This document shows positions 55,644 through 64,000 of a stretch of DNA of 64,000 nucleotides, in pieces. The stretch lies in contig NZ_CP007035.1 of NCBI RefSeq assembly GCF_000243115.2, forward strand, positions 2,976,001 through 3,040,000, read 5' to 3'. The notes under the pieces were generated by a model. That model saw only the letters and a list, made by a program, of their open reading frames with translations. It had not been told where the DNA came from and searched no databases. Position 1 is the first letter of the stretch. The number at the start of each line of letters is the position of its first letter. Made by a program: the position numbers and the translations under genes. This DNA is from Niabella soli DSM 19437 (GTDB taxonomy: Bacteria > Bacteroidota > Bacteroidia > Chitinophagales > Chitinophagaceae).

Positions 55644-55717
55644 AGTGGATAATGTAAAATATTGAATGTAACATCAACGCCGGATCCCGCATCCGGTAAC
55701 TGGTATCCAGCAGCACA

Positions 55718-56800
55718 TTAACCATTCACTACCGCCGCTTCATCCTTCCCCCAATCTTTCTTTGCCGCCAGCGTAAACCCAATGGTCGTGCCCACATTTT
55801 CCGTGCTGCGTATATGAATGGTTTGCTGATGCGCTTCAATAATATGTTTGCAGATTGCCAATCCCAGCCCACTGCCCGTTACGTCCATACGCCGGCCACA
55901 TTCCGTGCGGAAAAACCGCTCAAATATTCTTGGCAGGCTTTTCTCTTCGATCCCCACGCCATCGTCACTTATTTCAACAAGGATCCTTTTATCATCTGTT
56001 TTGTAAATCCCCGCCTTCACTGATCCGTTGGTTTTCCCGTATTTGATCGCATTCTCAAACAGGTTCAAAACCACCTGCCGGACCCTTTCCTTATCGGCAT
56101 TAACCGTTATGGGAGCCTCACATCCTTTTTTTATGCTGAAATGAATATTTTTTTGCTCGGCTTTTATAGAAATGCTTTCAAATGTTTCTTTCAGCAGATC
56201 CTGGATCACAAAATTGCGTTTTACGATGGTGATCTCGCCCCGTTCCAGACTCGATATTTCATCAAGATCCTGTAGCAGCGTGGTAAGGCGGTCGACATTG
56301 ACCGCGGTTTTTTCGAGAAATTTCCGGTTGAGGAGCGGGTCGATCATATCCCCTGCCAGCAACGTCTCCACATAGCTTTGTATAGCGAAGACCGGCGTTT
56401 TAAATTCGTGCGACAAATTTTGCAGAAATTCCCTCCGGAACTCTTCATTGGCCTGCAGGGTGGCTACTTTCTGCTGATTTTCCTGTGCCCAGTTTTCAAC
56501 ATCCACCGCTACTTCGTCCAAGCTTTTTTTGGGTAAAATGTATTTATAATAGGTTTCCTGCCGGCGCGTTGCCTTGGTTTGATAAATAAATTTATAAATA
56601 ACTTTGATCTTTCGGTAGATAAACCGTTCCAGCACAATGCTGATCAACAGATACCCCCCGATCAACACGACCAGGAAAGAGATCAGCGCCGCTTTCCATT
56701 CATGCTCGATCGCCAGATCAATTAAGCTGATAGGAGCGGCAAGACCCAGCGCGGTAAAGAAAGACAATTTGCGGGGCGAAAGGTTCTTCGGGTCAAACAT
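55718..56800 (-). CDS. sensor histidine kinase (PhoR-like)
   Basis: Inner-membrane kinase of 360 residues. Two closely spaced hydrophobic segments (about 12-30 and 37-57) leave almost no periplasmic loop, so sensing is probably in the membrane or cytoplasm. Then a coiled linker, the HisKA H-box FLQNLSHEFKTP (His131) and HATPase: NLFENAIKYG (N box), EISDDGVGIEE (G1), RIFERFFR (F box), TGSGLGLAICKHI (G2). It follows the response regulator by 86 bases in the same direction, so the pair is co-transcribed. Confidence 0.95.
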   Translation of the reverse strand: MFDPKNLSPRKLSFFTALGLAAPISLIDLAIEHEWKAALISFLVVLIGGYLLISIVLERFIYRKIKVIYKFIYQTKATRRQETYYKYILPKKSLDEVAVDVENWAQENQQKVATLQANEEFRREFLQNLSHEFKTPVFAIQSYVETLLAGDMIDPLLNRKFLEKTAVNVDRLTTLLQDLDEISSLERGEITIVKRNFVIQDLLKETFESISIKAEQKNIHFSIKKGCEAPITVNADKERVRQVVLNLFENAIKYGKTNGSVKAGIYKTDDKRILVEISDDGVGIEEKSLPRIFERFFRTECGRRMDVTGSGLGLAICKHIIEAHQQTIHIRSTENVGTTIGFTLAAKKDWGKDEAAVVNG

Positions 56801-56886
56801 ATTTCACTTTTGTAAGGCAAAAACGAATGATCAAGTTGAAAAGTTTACAAGGGCCTTAGTAACTTTTCAACCTATAAACGTGTCAA

Positions 56887-57564
56887 CTATACCTCAAACT
56901 TATAACCTACTCCTTTTACAGTAGTAATACAATCCATCTCCAGTTTCTGGCGTATTTTCCTGATGTGGACGTCGATGGTGCGATCTCCGACAATTACGTC
57001 ATTGCCCCAGATAGCGTTCAGGATCTCATTCCGCAAAAAAACACGGCCGGGCTTTAACGCCAGCAGGTACAGCAATTCAAATTCTTTTTTCGCCAGGATG
57101 ATCTCTTTTTCTCCATTTTGAACCACAAACCTTTCAGGATCAATGGTTATAGGACCAGCTTTAATAGATTTAGTATCTTCCTTATGGATTCTACGCAACA
57201 GGGCGGCAACCCTGCTCAACAGTACTTTCGGGCTCACCGGTTTGCTTACATAATCATCTGCTCCTGTCTCCAACCCCCTGATCTGGGTAGACTCATCATT
57301 AAGGGCCGTCAGAAACATAATAAGCGTTTCTTTAAAAACATCCTGCGTCCTCAATACCTGGCAAACCTGAACGCCGGTTTTTTTGGGCATCATCATATCC
57401 AGGATAATCAGGTGAGGTTTTACCTGTTTTGCTTTTTCAATAGCCTCGTCACCGTCCTTTGCTGTTGTTACATTATAACCTTCTTTAATAAGATTATAAG
57501 ATAATATATCAAGCAAATCCGGCTCATCATCTGCCACTAAAATTTTATAGCCCTGGTTCTCCAT
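56887..57564 (-). CDS. OmpR/PhoB-family response regulator
   Basis: Protein of 225 residues: receiver domain with acidic pair Asp12/Asp13, phospho-acceptor Asp56 in LIILDMMMPKKTG and the Lys of DDYVSKPVSP; C-terminal winged helix (about 125-225) with EFELLYLLALKPGRVFLRNE and DRTIDVHIRKIRQKLE. Partner of the histidine kinase that follows. PhoB/PhoP-like; the target regulon cannot be told. Confidence 0.96.
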   Translation of the reverse strand: MENQGYKILVADDEPDLLDILSYNLIKEGYNVTTAKDGDEAIEKAKQVKPHLIILDMMMPKKTGVQVCQVLRTQDVFKETLIMFLTALNDESTQIRGLETGADDYVSKPVSPKVLLSRVAALLRRIHKEDTKSIKAGPITIDPERFVVQNGEKEIILAKKEFELLYLLALKPGRVFLRNEILNAIWGNDVIVGDRTIDVHIRKIRQKLEMDCITTVKGVGYKFEV

Positions 57565-57581
57565 TTAACAGAAATTTAAAG

Positions 57582-57589
57582 CAAACCTA
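57582..57589 (-). promoter_or_regulatory. predicted -7 box of the two-component operon
   Basis: TAGGTTTG on the minus strand fits TAnnTTTG; predicted start about 12 bases before the regulator ATG. Confidence 0.5.
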
Positions 57590-57650
57590 ACCGTATTTTT
57601 TTATTCTGATACCTTTTTCGCGATCCGATTACACAGAGTTAATAATAAAT

Positions 57651-57658
57651 TAATTTTG
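57651..57658 (+). promoter_or_regulatory. candidate -7 box of the first large exported paralog
   Basis: TAATTTTG fits TAnnTTTG and would give a leader of about 118 bases. Confidence 0.4.
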
Positions 57659-57782
57659 ATTTGAGCCCGCTTGTGCCATTTAATTAGTTGAATAATTGCC
57701 GTTTAAGCTATGATGGTACAAATTTTGCGTAGATTTTAACTTAATATTTATAATCAGGCTGTGTAATTTGAGGTTTATGTAT

Positions 57783-60023
57783 ATGAATAAATTTTTGCCG
57801 GTTCTCCTGCTGCTGTTATTGTCCCTGCAAGTATCTGCTCAAAGAAGATCTAAACGTAAAAAAAAGAATGTGCCGCAGGTGGTTGCCGTTGTGGATACCA
57901 TTCCGGCCTATACACCGGCAATGATCCGCCTGAAATTACACGAGAATATTGATGCCGACCAAAAAGCTTTACTCGCCAGCGATGGCAACGCCGACGGTAT
58001 TTTAAAAGTTGGGGTGGACAGCAAGGTAAACGAAGCCGTTACCAATGCGGCAACCAAACAGGTGAACTGGTTGCAATATCGCCTGGAAACCGATCCCAAA
58101 CTGGACCAGCGTTTAAAGGCGAATTACCTCTCCGGCATCTCCGAGATCCTTCGGTTTGTAAAAACGGGATGGAAAAGAAATGAAGTGGATGCCGCCTACC
58201 TGCCCCAGATCATAACCGCCTATCAGAACTGTATAGAAGCCGACCGGAATAAACAATCCATAGCGCCGGTGATTCGTCCGCTGCCTTACGATGTAGCCTA
58301 TACAAGCATTTTACCCCGTGTGTTTAAAGATAATCCGGGGTATAAGGAGACCAAAGGACTGGTTTTGGTAAAGCTCAGCCAAAAATATCCCCAGCGGACC
58401 TTTGCAGCGTTAAAGGCCGACCCGGAGTCGCCTTATGCGGATAGCCTTATAAGAGTAATGGCGCATAAATATCCCCAGCAGGTATATGATTATGCCCAGG
58501 CAAATAATAAACTCAGCTATAAACTCCAGGGAATAGAAGATGATCCGCTGATCACTCATATTGTAGCCATGGCCCGCAGCGACAGTAAAAGCGGACAGTT
58601 TTATTTTCCGTTTTTGGACAACATAGTGAAGGGAAAAATCACTACGAAGGACATCGACAATGCCAAAAATGATCCGGTAAAATATTTCCGCCTGCTGGTA
58701 AATACCGAGATTGAATATACCACGCGTATGGCCAATGGTGATACGGCCATTGGGTACAAGAGCCTGCTGGCCAAGATGGAGCAAAAAGCGAAAGATGATT
58801 TCATCGCACCCATCAACGGACTTCATGAAAGCCCGGACGCCATCCGGTTCAGGGCTATTCAGCCTTTAAGAGCTGAAGATCTTTATTATGTGGCGGTACT
58901 CACGGATGGACTGATCTATACCAGCAGCTATACCAACGGCGTGTATCCCCTGATGATGAAAAAAGCCGGCAATAAAGGCGATGAGCTGCTGAAGAAACTA
59001 AACTTCGACCACTACCGTAAATTTATTGCCCAGGCCGCTGCCTACAATACATTGAGAAATTTCCTGGGATCCTTTCAAAATCAGGAAGATACAAAGAATC
59101 TCATGACCACTTTCGTAAGTAATCTTGAAAAATCGGATGGTCTGGAAGATGGCGTGGATGTGGCAGATTCCTATGCCAGTGTTTATGAAACCCTGCCCGA
59201 TCTGTCTAAGCAAATGCTGGAAAACGTAAAAAATAACCTGGACCGGAATCAGCATAACCGAAACAAAAAAGGAGTGGCCATCTACAGCATTCTGTACAAC
59301 CTGTTTCTTTCAGCAGACTCCACCAACCATATTGATCTTACACAGAAATTGCATATACCGCCGGTATACGATGTATCATTTAAAAGCCTGGCGAACGAAA
59401 AAGGAGAAGTGGTGTGCCAGGTGTTTTTCTATGGCGATAAAGACGGTCAAACCATTTTTAATGGCTTCCTGGGAATGTTTAATTCCAACTGGAAAATTGA
59501 CCGCAGCAATAAACAATGGGTAGTCATCCGGTCAGTAAAAGGCAATCCTGTAGCCATCTATGCCAACCGGCCGTTAGATGAAACCAAGGGCGAAGACGAC
59601 GCCGCCCAGCGGGCATTGAATGCCTACCTGGAAGATCATAATCTTTACCCAACCGTTACCATACATCGCGGCCACAGTTACTGGGCGCCTTCCACCATCG
59701 ATTATATGTCACCCACTTCAAAACTGGTATTTATGGGCTCCTGTGGCGGCTTTAACCTGATCGACTCTATTCTGCGGAAATCGCAGGATGCACATATCAT
59801 CGCTTCCAAGCAAATTGGTAAAACGGCCATCAACAAGCCCTTCTTCCTTTTATTAACCGAAAAATTACGGACCGGAAAAGATATTGAATGGATCCCCTTT
59901 TGGAAGGAATTTAAAAAAGCTGCCAATGTACCTGGTTTTGAAGACTATATTCCTCCCTATAAAAATTTAGGCGCCATTTTTATTAAAGCCTATAAAAAAG
60001 AAACCGGGCAAACCGATGTGTAA
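57783..60023 (+). CDS. large exported protein with HRGH...GSCGG motif (paralog A), function unknown
   Basis: Not a family I can name. 746 residues: signal peptide (MNKFLPVLLLLLLSLQVSAQ) followed by a basic stretch (RRSKRKKK), then about 580 mainly helical residues with conserved GLHESPDAIRF, YYVAVLTDGLIYTSSYTNGV and GLEDGVDVADSYASVYETL. The C-terminal part has HRGHSYW (His628, His631) and, 23 residues after the second His, FMGSCGG (Cys654). A His-Gly-His then Gly/Ser-Cys after a hydrophobic strand is the layout of clan CD (caspase, gingipain, CHAT) peptidases, so a caspase-like fold is inferred, not shown. Start: ATG at 57783; 57777 also possible. A close paralog follows. Confidence 0.75.
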   Translation: MNKFLPVLLLLLLSLQVSAQRRSKRKKKNVPQVVAVVDTIPAYTPAMIRLKLHENIDADQKALLASDGNADGILKVGVDSKVNEAVTNAATKQVNWLQYRLETDPKLDQRLKANYLSGISEILRFVKTGWKRNEVDAAYLPQIITAYQNCIEADRNKQSIAPVIRPLPYDVAYTSILPRVFKDNPGYKETKGLVLVKLSQKYPQRTFAALKADPESPYADSLIRVMAHKYPQQVYDYAQANNKLSYKLQGIEDDPLITHIVAMARSDSKSGQFYFPFLDNIVKGKITTKDIDNAKNDPVKYFRLLVNTEIEYTTRMANGDTAIGYKSLLAKMEQKAKDDFIAPINGLHESPDAIRFRAIQPLRAEDLYYVAVLTDGLIYTSSYTNGVYPLMMKKAGNKGDELLKKLNFDHYRKFIAQAAAYNTLRNFLGSFQNQEDTKNLMTTFVSNLEKSDGLEDGVDVADSYASVYETLPDLSKQMLENVKNNLDRNQHNRNKKGVAIYSILYNLFLSADSTNHIDLTQKLHIPPVYDVSFKSLANEKGEVVCQVFFYGDKDGQTIFNGFLGMFNSNWKIDRSNKQWVVIRSVKGNPVAIYANRPLDETKGEDDAAQRALNAYLEDHNLYPTVTIHRGHSYWAPSTIDYMSPTSKLVFMGSCGGFNLIDSILRKSQDAHIIASKQIGKTAINKPFFLLLTEKLRTGKDIEWIPFWKEFKKAANVPGFEDYIPPYKNLGAIFIKAYKKETGQTDV

Positions 60024-60084
60024 TCTTTTGCGTCTTGGTTTTGTTAAAAGATAGCAGCAGCCTGTTTTTGCACAAAAAAGGGCC

Positions 60085-60092
60085 TAGTTTTG
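60085..60092 (+). promoter_or_regulatory. predicted -7 box of the second large exported paralog
   Basis: TAGTTTTG fits TAnnTTTG, with TTTG 14 bases upstream as a possible -33 box at short spacing. It suggests that paralog B has its own promoter within the 98-base spacer. Confidence 0.5.
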
Positions 60093-60121
60093 CGCATCGA
60101 AGCATTTAAGAATCGTATTTT

Positions 60122-62323
60122 ATGAAAAGATCGGCATTAGTTTTTGGATTGGCAATCGCATCCGTAACCCAGGTATTTTCCCAATCAGAAAATTCCGCTG
60201 TACCGGACTATACAGTTCCTGTTACCCGGCAGTTATTACACGACAAAATCAACAAACAACAAACGTTATTATTAGGCAGCGACGGCAAAGCCGATAACAG
60301 TTTTGTAATTGACAATAATGAAAGTGCCAGCAGGGTAGCCACCAGCGCTATCACTTCGAAAGTGGACTGGCTGGAGTATGAAATAGAATCCAACGCCAAG
60401 ATCGATAATCGCATGAAAGCCGGCTATCTTGCCGGTATTGTGGATATTCTGAGCCACATGCGCACCGGGTGGCTTAAAAAAGAAGTAAACCCCACGCATT
60501 TTGACCAGATCATCGCCTTGTATAAAAAGCTGATCGAGGCGAACCAGGAGAAAGGCTCCCTGATCCCCTATATTTCTTATTTCCCTTACGATATTGCCTA
60601 TACGGCAACGCTGCCCCGGATCCTGGAGGAAAACCCGTCGTACAAGGAGATCAAAGACATCGTATTATTAAAATATTGCCGGCAATATCCCAGCAAAACC
60701 TTTCAGAAGCTGGTAAGTTATCCTGATGCGCCTGCAGCCGACAGCCTGATTAAAGCCGTTGGACGACAATACCCGGAGCAATTATATTCCTATGCTCAGG
60801 GTTACGACAAACTGGCCAACAAAATACGCAGCATCAAAAATGATGATTTTGTAAAAACGGTGGTTGATCTTTCGCAGCAAAAAAGCGGGCAAATGTATTT
60901 TCCCTTCCTGGATAATTTGGTAAAGGGAAAAATATCCATTGCCCAACTGGATGCCGCTAAAGATGATCGCTACAAATACTACCGTCTTTTGGTAAATACC
61001 CAGCTCGATTATGTGCAGCGGGCCCTGAACGGGGATACCGCCATCGGGTTCCGGGAACTGACCAACCGGTTGGAGAAAAAGGCTTCTGATGATTTTATTA
61101 TGGAGATCAACGGGCTGCATGAATCGCCGGATGCCGTGCGGTTTAAATGTATTCAGCCGCTGAACGCCCAGGAGCTTTATTACCTGGCCGTACTTACGGA
61201 TGGATTGATCTATACCAGCAGCTACACGCATGGCGTGTACCCGTTAATGATGAAAAAGATCAACGACCGGGGTGATTCCCTGCTGCTGTCGGTTCATTTT
61301 GATCACTATCGTAAATTCATCAGCCAGGCGGCTGCCTACAATACCTTAAAGAACTTTTTCACCACTTTTAAAAGCGAAAACGACGCCCGGGACCTGATGA
61401 CGGCATTTGTAAGCAGCCTGGAAAAATCAAAAGGCCTGGAAGACGGGGTGGATGTGGCGGATTCCTATGCCAGCGTATATGAAACCCTCCCCGACCTTGC
61501 GGGACAGATGTTACGCAACATCCGCAGAGGATTGGATGCCAATCGAAGTTCACGTAACAAACGGGGTGTTGCTATTTACAACATATTGTATAAGTTGTTC
61601 CTCTCTGCCGATTCCTCCAATAATATTAACCTTACCAAGGAGCTTGGCATTCCCCCCGTTTATACCGTGCCGTTTAAAAACCTCACAAACGAGAAGGGAG
61701 AGGTAATTTCACAAATGTTTTTTTACGGGGATGAGGACGGACAAATGGACTTTGATATTTTCGTTCGCACCTTTAGCGCCGATCCCAACTGGAAAGTGGA
61801 CCAAAGCAACAGCAACTTTATTGTAGCCAAATCAGTTAAAGGCGCGCCGGTTTATGTATATGTTAACCGCCCCCTTCCTAAGGTTGAGGATGGAGACAGT
61901 AAGGCGCAAAACGCCATGGAACAATACATGGAGGATCATAATCTTTCGCCTACCATCACGTTTCACCGGGGGCACAGTTACCATGCGCCTACAAGCGTCG
62001 GGTATATTACACCCACTTCCCGCATTGTATTTATGGGGTCCTGCGGCGGATTTAACCTGATTGATTCTATTCTGAAAAAATCAAGCGACGCGCATATTAT
62101 CACGTCCAAGCAAACAGGGTACAGAGACATTAACCTGCCGTTTATACGTATATTATTAGAAACATTACGGGATCAGCACGATATTGACTGGATGCCCTTC
62201 TGGAAAGAATTCAGGGAAAAAGCCCACGTAACAGGGTTAGAAGACTATATTCCTCCCTATAAAAACCTGGGCGCCCTCTTCATTAAAGCCTATAAAAAAG
62301 AAATGGGAGAGGATGATCTGTAG
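60122..62323 (+). CDS. large exported protein with HRGH...GSCGG motif (paralog B), function unknown
   Basis: 733 residues, clearly homologous to paralog A over the full length, with very high similarity in the last 120 residues. Signal peptide MKRSALVFGLAIASVTQVFS, without the basic stretch of paralog A. The motif is kept exactly: HRGHSYH (His615, His618) and FMGSCGG (Cys641), the same 23-residue spacing, then FNLIDSIL, DAHIITSKQTG, MPFWKEF and EDYIPPYKNLGALFIKAYKK. The Cys and His being invariant while flanks vary points to a catalytic or binding role. Tandem copy, 98 bases after paralog A. Confidence 0.75.
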   Translation: MKRSALVFGLAIASVTQVFSQSENSAVPDYTVPVTRQLLHDKINKQQTLLLGSDGKADNSFVIDNNESASRVATSAITSKVDWLEYEIESNAKIDNRMKAGYLAGIVDILSHMRTGWLKKEVNPTHFDQIIALYKKLIEANQEKGSLIPYISYFPYDIAYTATLPRILEENPSYKEIKDIVLLKYCRQYPSKTFQKLVSYPDAPAADSLIKAVGRQYPEQLYSYAQGYDKLANKIRSIKNDDFVKTVVDLSQQKSGQMYFPFLDNLVKGKISIAQLDAAKDDRYKYYRLLVNTQLDYVQRALNGDTAIGFRELTNRLEKKASDDFIMEINGLHESPDAVRFKCIQPLNAQELYYLAVLTDGLIYTSSYTHGVYPLMMKKINDRGDSLLLSVHFDHYRKFISQAAAYNTLKNFFTTFKSENDARDLMTAFVSSLEKSKGLEDGVDVADSYASVYETLPDLAGQMLRNIRRGLDANRSSRNKRGVAIYNILYKLFLSADSSNNINLTKELGIPPVYTVPFKNLTNEKGEVISQMFFYGDEDGQMDFDIFVRTFSADPNWKVDQSNSNFIVAKSVKGAPVYVYVNRPLPKVEDGDSKAQNAMEQYMEDHNLSPTITFHRGHSYHAPTSVGYITPTSRIVFMGSCGGFNLIDSILKKSSDAHIITSKQTGYRDINLPFIRILLETLRDQHDIDWMPFWKEFREKAHVTGLEDYIPPYKNLGALFIKAYKKEMGEDDL

Positions 62324-62337
62324 TCTAACATAAAAGT

Positions 62338-62388
62338 CACTGAGGCACAGCATCACGAAAATTTTTCAGAGGGTTCTGTGCCTCAGTG
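62338..62388. repeat. perfect 13-bp inverted repeat between convergent genes
   Basis: CACTGAGGCACAG and CTGTGCCTCAGTG enclose a 25-base loop. It lies between convergent genes and might end transcription in both directions, but there is no T-run. A degenerate relative (GCCACTGAG, ACAGAATCACTGAG) is visible at 6361-6386. Confidence 0.75.
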
Positions 62389-62424
62389 GCCATATCCTTA
62401 ATTCCTCAATGATTTAGCCACCTT

Positions 62425-63117
62425 TTACTGCTTCCACAACTGAACGCCGCCATCTATCCCGTCTTCATTAGTAACGATGCTCATAGTGGCATCCAGTTCA
62501 AAGGTTATTTTCTTTGCGTTTCCGCCACCAATAAATAAATGATCATAGTTAAACGTGGTTTTCAGAATCTTCAGGATCTTTTCCAGGCGTTTATTCCAAT
62601 CTTTTTTCCCCAGGGCATCATAGGCTTTTTGGCCGATACAGTGGTCATAGGTCTTACTATCAAAACAGGGATGTTGCCCTATTTCCAGGTGAGGCAATAG
62701 TTTTCCGTTCAGAAAAAAAGCCGTTCCAAAACCGGTGCCCAGGGTGATCATCATTTCGAACCCATTCTCTTTTATACAACCCAGGCCCAGCATATCAGCA
62801 TCATTCACCACCCGTGCCGGTTTGCCCAGCGCTTTTGTAAGCAAGGTAGCCAGGTCCACCTTATCCCAGTATTTTGAGCCAAGATTAGGCGCAGTATGAA
62901 CAATATTATCCCGTACATACCCAGGAAACCCGGCAGCGATCCTGTCGTAGGTAAATCCCTTTACTAATTCCTTTATCGTTTGTATAAGATTTTGCGGCGT
63001 AGCCGGGTCCGGCGTGGGGAGTTTTATATAGTCGTGCACCAATTGCCCCTTTTCGTTCAATGTGCTCGCCTTTACTTTGGAACCGCCAATATCAATTGCT
63101 AAGGTAATTGCTCCCAT
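62425..63117 (-). CDS. ROK-family kinase, polyphosphate-glucokinase-like
   Basis: Protein of 230 residues: ATP/polyphosphate loop TLAIDIGGSKVKAS at the N-terminus, RIAAGFPGYVRDNIV, catalytic Asp in VVNDADMLGLG (Asp108), ITLGTGFGTAFFLNG, and EIGQHP. The short length and the EIGxHP segment resemble polyphosphate glucokinases rather than the longer ROK repressors, and no DNA-binding domain is present. It should phosphorylate glucose using polyphosphate or ATP; the donor is not determinable. The ATG at 63117 removes a 10-residue TTG-initiated extension. Confidence 0.85.
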   Translation of the reverse strand: MGAITLAIDIGGSKVKASTLNEKGQLVHDYIKLPTPDPATPQNLIQTIKELVKGFTYDRIAAGFPGYVRDNIVHTAPNLGSKYWDKVDLATLLTKALGKPARVVNDADMLGLGCIKENGFEMMITLGTGFGTAFFLNGKLLPHLEIGQHPCFDSKTYDHCIGQKAYDALGKKDWNKRLEKILKILKTTFNYDHLFIGGGNAKKITFELDATMSIVTNEDGIDGGVQLWKQ

Positions 63118-63374
63118 TTCTGCTGTTTTGAGCGAAAAGATACGCAAGATTCTATGCCCTTTAAAAAAAATTGTGCGGATAATTACGCATAGATTTTAGA
63201 ACCGTTGCCTATACGAGTAAACCACGAACCGAAAACCGCCACGAATTCCATCGTTCTGCATTGCAGGCATTAAAAAATTAACAGGCAGACAACAGAACCA
63301 TTTTATGCGTCCGCCCTGCTCCTTTTTGACCTTTCATCTTTCACTATTCACGGGAATAACTATCTTGCAGGTTC

Positions 63375-64000
63375 ATGACCGAGGCAAAAAAAACTTTTTT
63401 CGATATTTCCAAGTTAAGACGCATTTTCCACTATGCAGCTCCCTACAGGAAAAAATTCTATTTGTCGGTCGCCCTGGCTATTCTGCTGGCCCTCATCACG
63501 CCCCTCCGCCCCTTGCTGATTCAACTGACCGTTGATAAATATATAGCTCATTCCATTCCCCGTATGGTAGTAGCCATCACCCTTATTCAGGGAATCATCA
63601 TTCTGATAGAAACGGCCATGCGTTTTTCTTTTTCTTTTACCACCGCCTGGCTGGGGCAGGCCGTGGTAAAAGATATACGCGATGGTGTTTATAAAAAAAT
63701 ACTGAACCTGAACCTCAGGCAATTTGACCGTACCCCCATCGGAACACTTACCACCCGGACCATTAACGATATTGAATCCATAAATGATATTTTTTCTGAC
63801 GGACTGATCCCTATTGTTGCCGACCTGCTTTCCATACTTTGTGTGCTGGTTTACATGTTTTGGGTCGATTGGCAACTGACGTTGATAGCCCTGATCCCCT
63901 TCCCGATCATGATCATCGCCACCTATTATTTCAAAGAGAGTATTAACAGGTCTTTTTTTAAAGTACGTAATGCTGTAGCCGCACTAAATGCTTTTGTACA
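63375..64000 (+). CDS. ABC transporter, transmembrane domain (3' end outside window)
   Basis: The frame runs open to the right edge, giving about 208 residues. Translation starts MTEAKKTFFDISKLRRIFHY, then four membrane segments (FYLSVALAILLALITPL, MVVAITLIQGIIILIETAM, DLLSILCVLVYMFW, LTLIALIPFPIMIIATYY) of the type I exporter fold, with the coupling-helix region DGVYKKILNLNLRQFDRTPI and TRTINDIESINDIFSDG. The ATPase domain would follow beyond the window. Such half-transporters (MsbA/Sav1866 type) export lipids, drugs or peptides. A TATCTTGC box lies about 14 bases before the ATG. Confidence 0.88.
   Translation, partial: MTEAKKTFFDISKLRRIFHYAAPYRKKFYLSVALAILLALITPLRPLLIQLTVDKYIAHSIPRMVVAITLIQGIIILIETAMRFSFSFTTAWLGQAVVKDIRDGVYKKILNLNLRQFDRTPIGTLTTRTINDIESINDIFSDGLIPIVADLLSILCVLVYMFWVDWQLTLIALIPFPIMIIATYYFKESINRSFFKVRNAVAALNAFV

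Overview
The window looks like chromosomal DNA of a Bacteroidota bacterium, most likely of the Chitinophagaceae type. Evidence: three SusC/SusD outer-membrane uptake pairs, an ECF sigma/FecR/STN-SusC signalling cascade, a GldC-like gliding protein, a NUDIX-winged-helix regulator, FG-GAP/UnbV lipoproteins inside a Sus operon, and repeated TAnnTTTG (-7) promoter boxes with no clear Shine-Dalgarno sites. No rRNA, tRNA, CRISPR array, phage or intact transposase gene was recognised.

Layout. 0-9 kb: the end of an S1 sulfatase; a leftward set (alpha/beta hydrolase, CBS protein, Omp85-like barrel, NAD kinase); cvpA/yqeY; gldC; a glycosyltransferase; a DUF4290 protein; a small exported protein. 9-12 kb: leftward rplM-rpsI-rpsB-tsf. 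12-15 kb: a compact leftward cluster of two papain-family proteases without signal peptides, a small protein sharing the C-terminal domain of one of them, and a chagasin-type protease inhibitor, closed by an intrinsic terminator. 15-25 kb: a DUF218 protein, then ECF sigma, FecR, SusC, SusD and a sugar isomerase/epimerase-like protein. 25-31 kb: a PhyH dioxygenase, a vanadium-haloperoxidase-like lipoprotein coupled to a beta-barrel, a membrane-anchored unknown, an SRPBCC/GyrI-like protein, then about 0.8 kb of non-coding DNA packed with short palindromes. 31-44 kb: NUDIX regulator, SusC, SusD and two giant FG-GAP/UnbV lipoproteins, with a terminator-like perfect palindrome between SusD and the first FG-GAP gene. 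44-49 kb: a tandem non-coding repeat, ligA, a DUF2461 protein and a long PurF. 49-55 kb: a third SusC/SusD pair. 55-64 kb: SixA phosphatase, a PhoR/PhoB-like two-component pair, two large tandem exported paralogs with an invariant His-Gly-His ... Cys motif, a polyphosphate-glucokinase-like ROK protein, and the start of an ABC exporter.

How it fits together. Housekeeping blocks (translation, NAD, replication, purines) alternate with envelope and nutrient-capture loci. None of the three Sus loci encodes a recognisable glycoside hydrolase or polysaccharide lyase. The most unusual parts are the protease-inhibitor cluster, the tandem paralogs with caspase-like motifs, and several families of small non-coding repeats: two MITE-like elements, a dispersed 90-bp repeat, a palindrome array and heptamer-repeat leaders.
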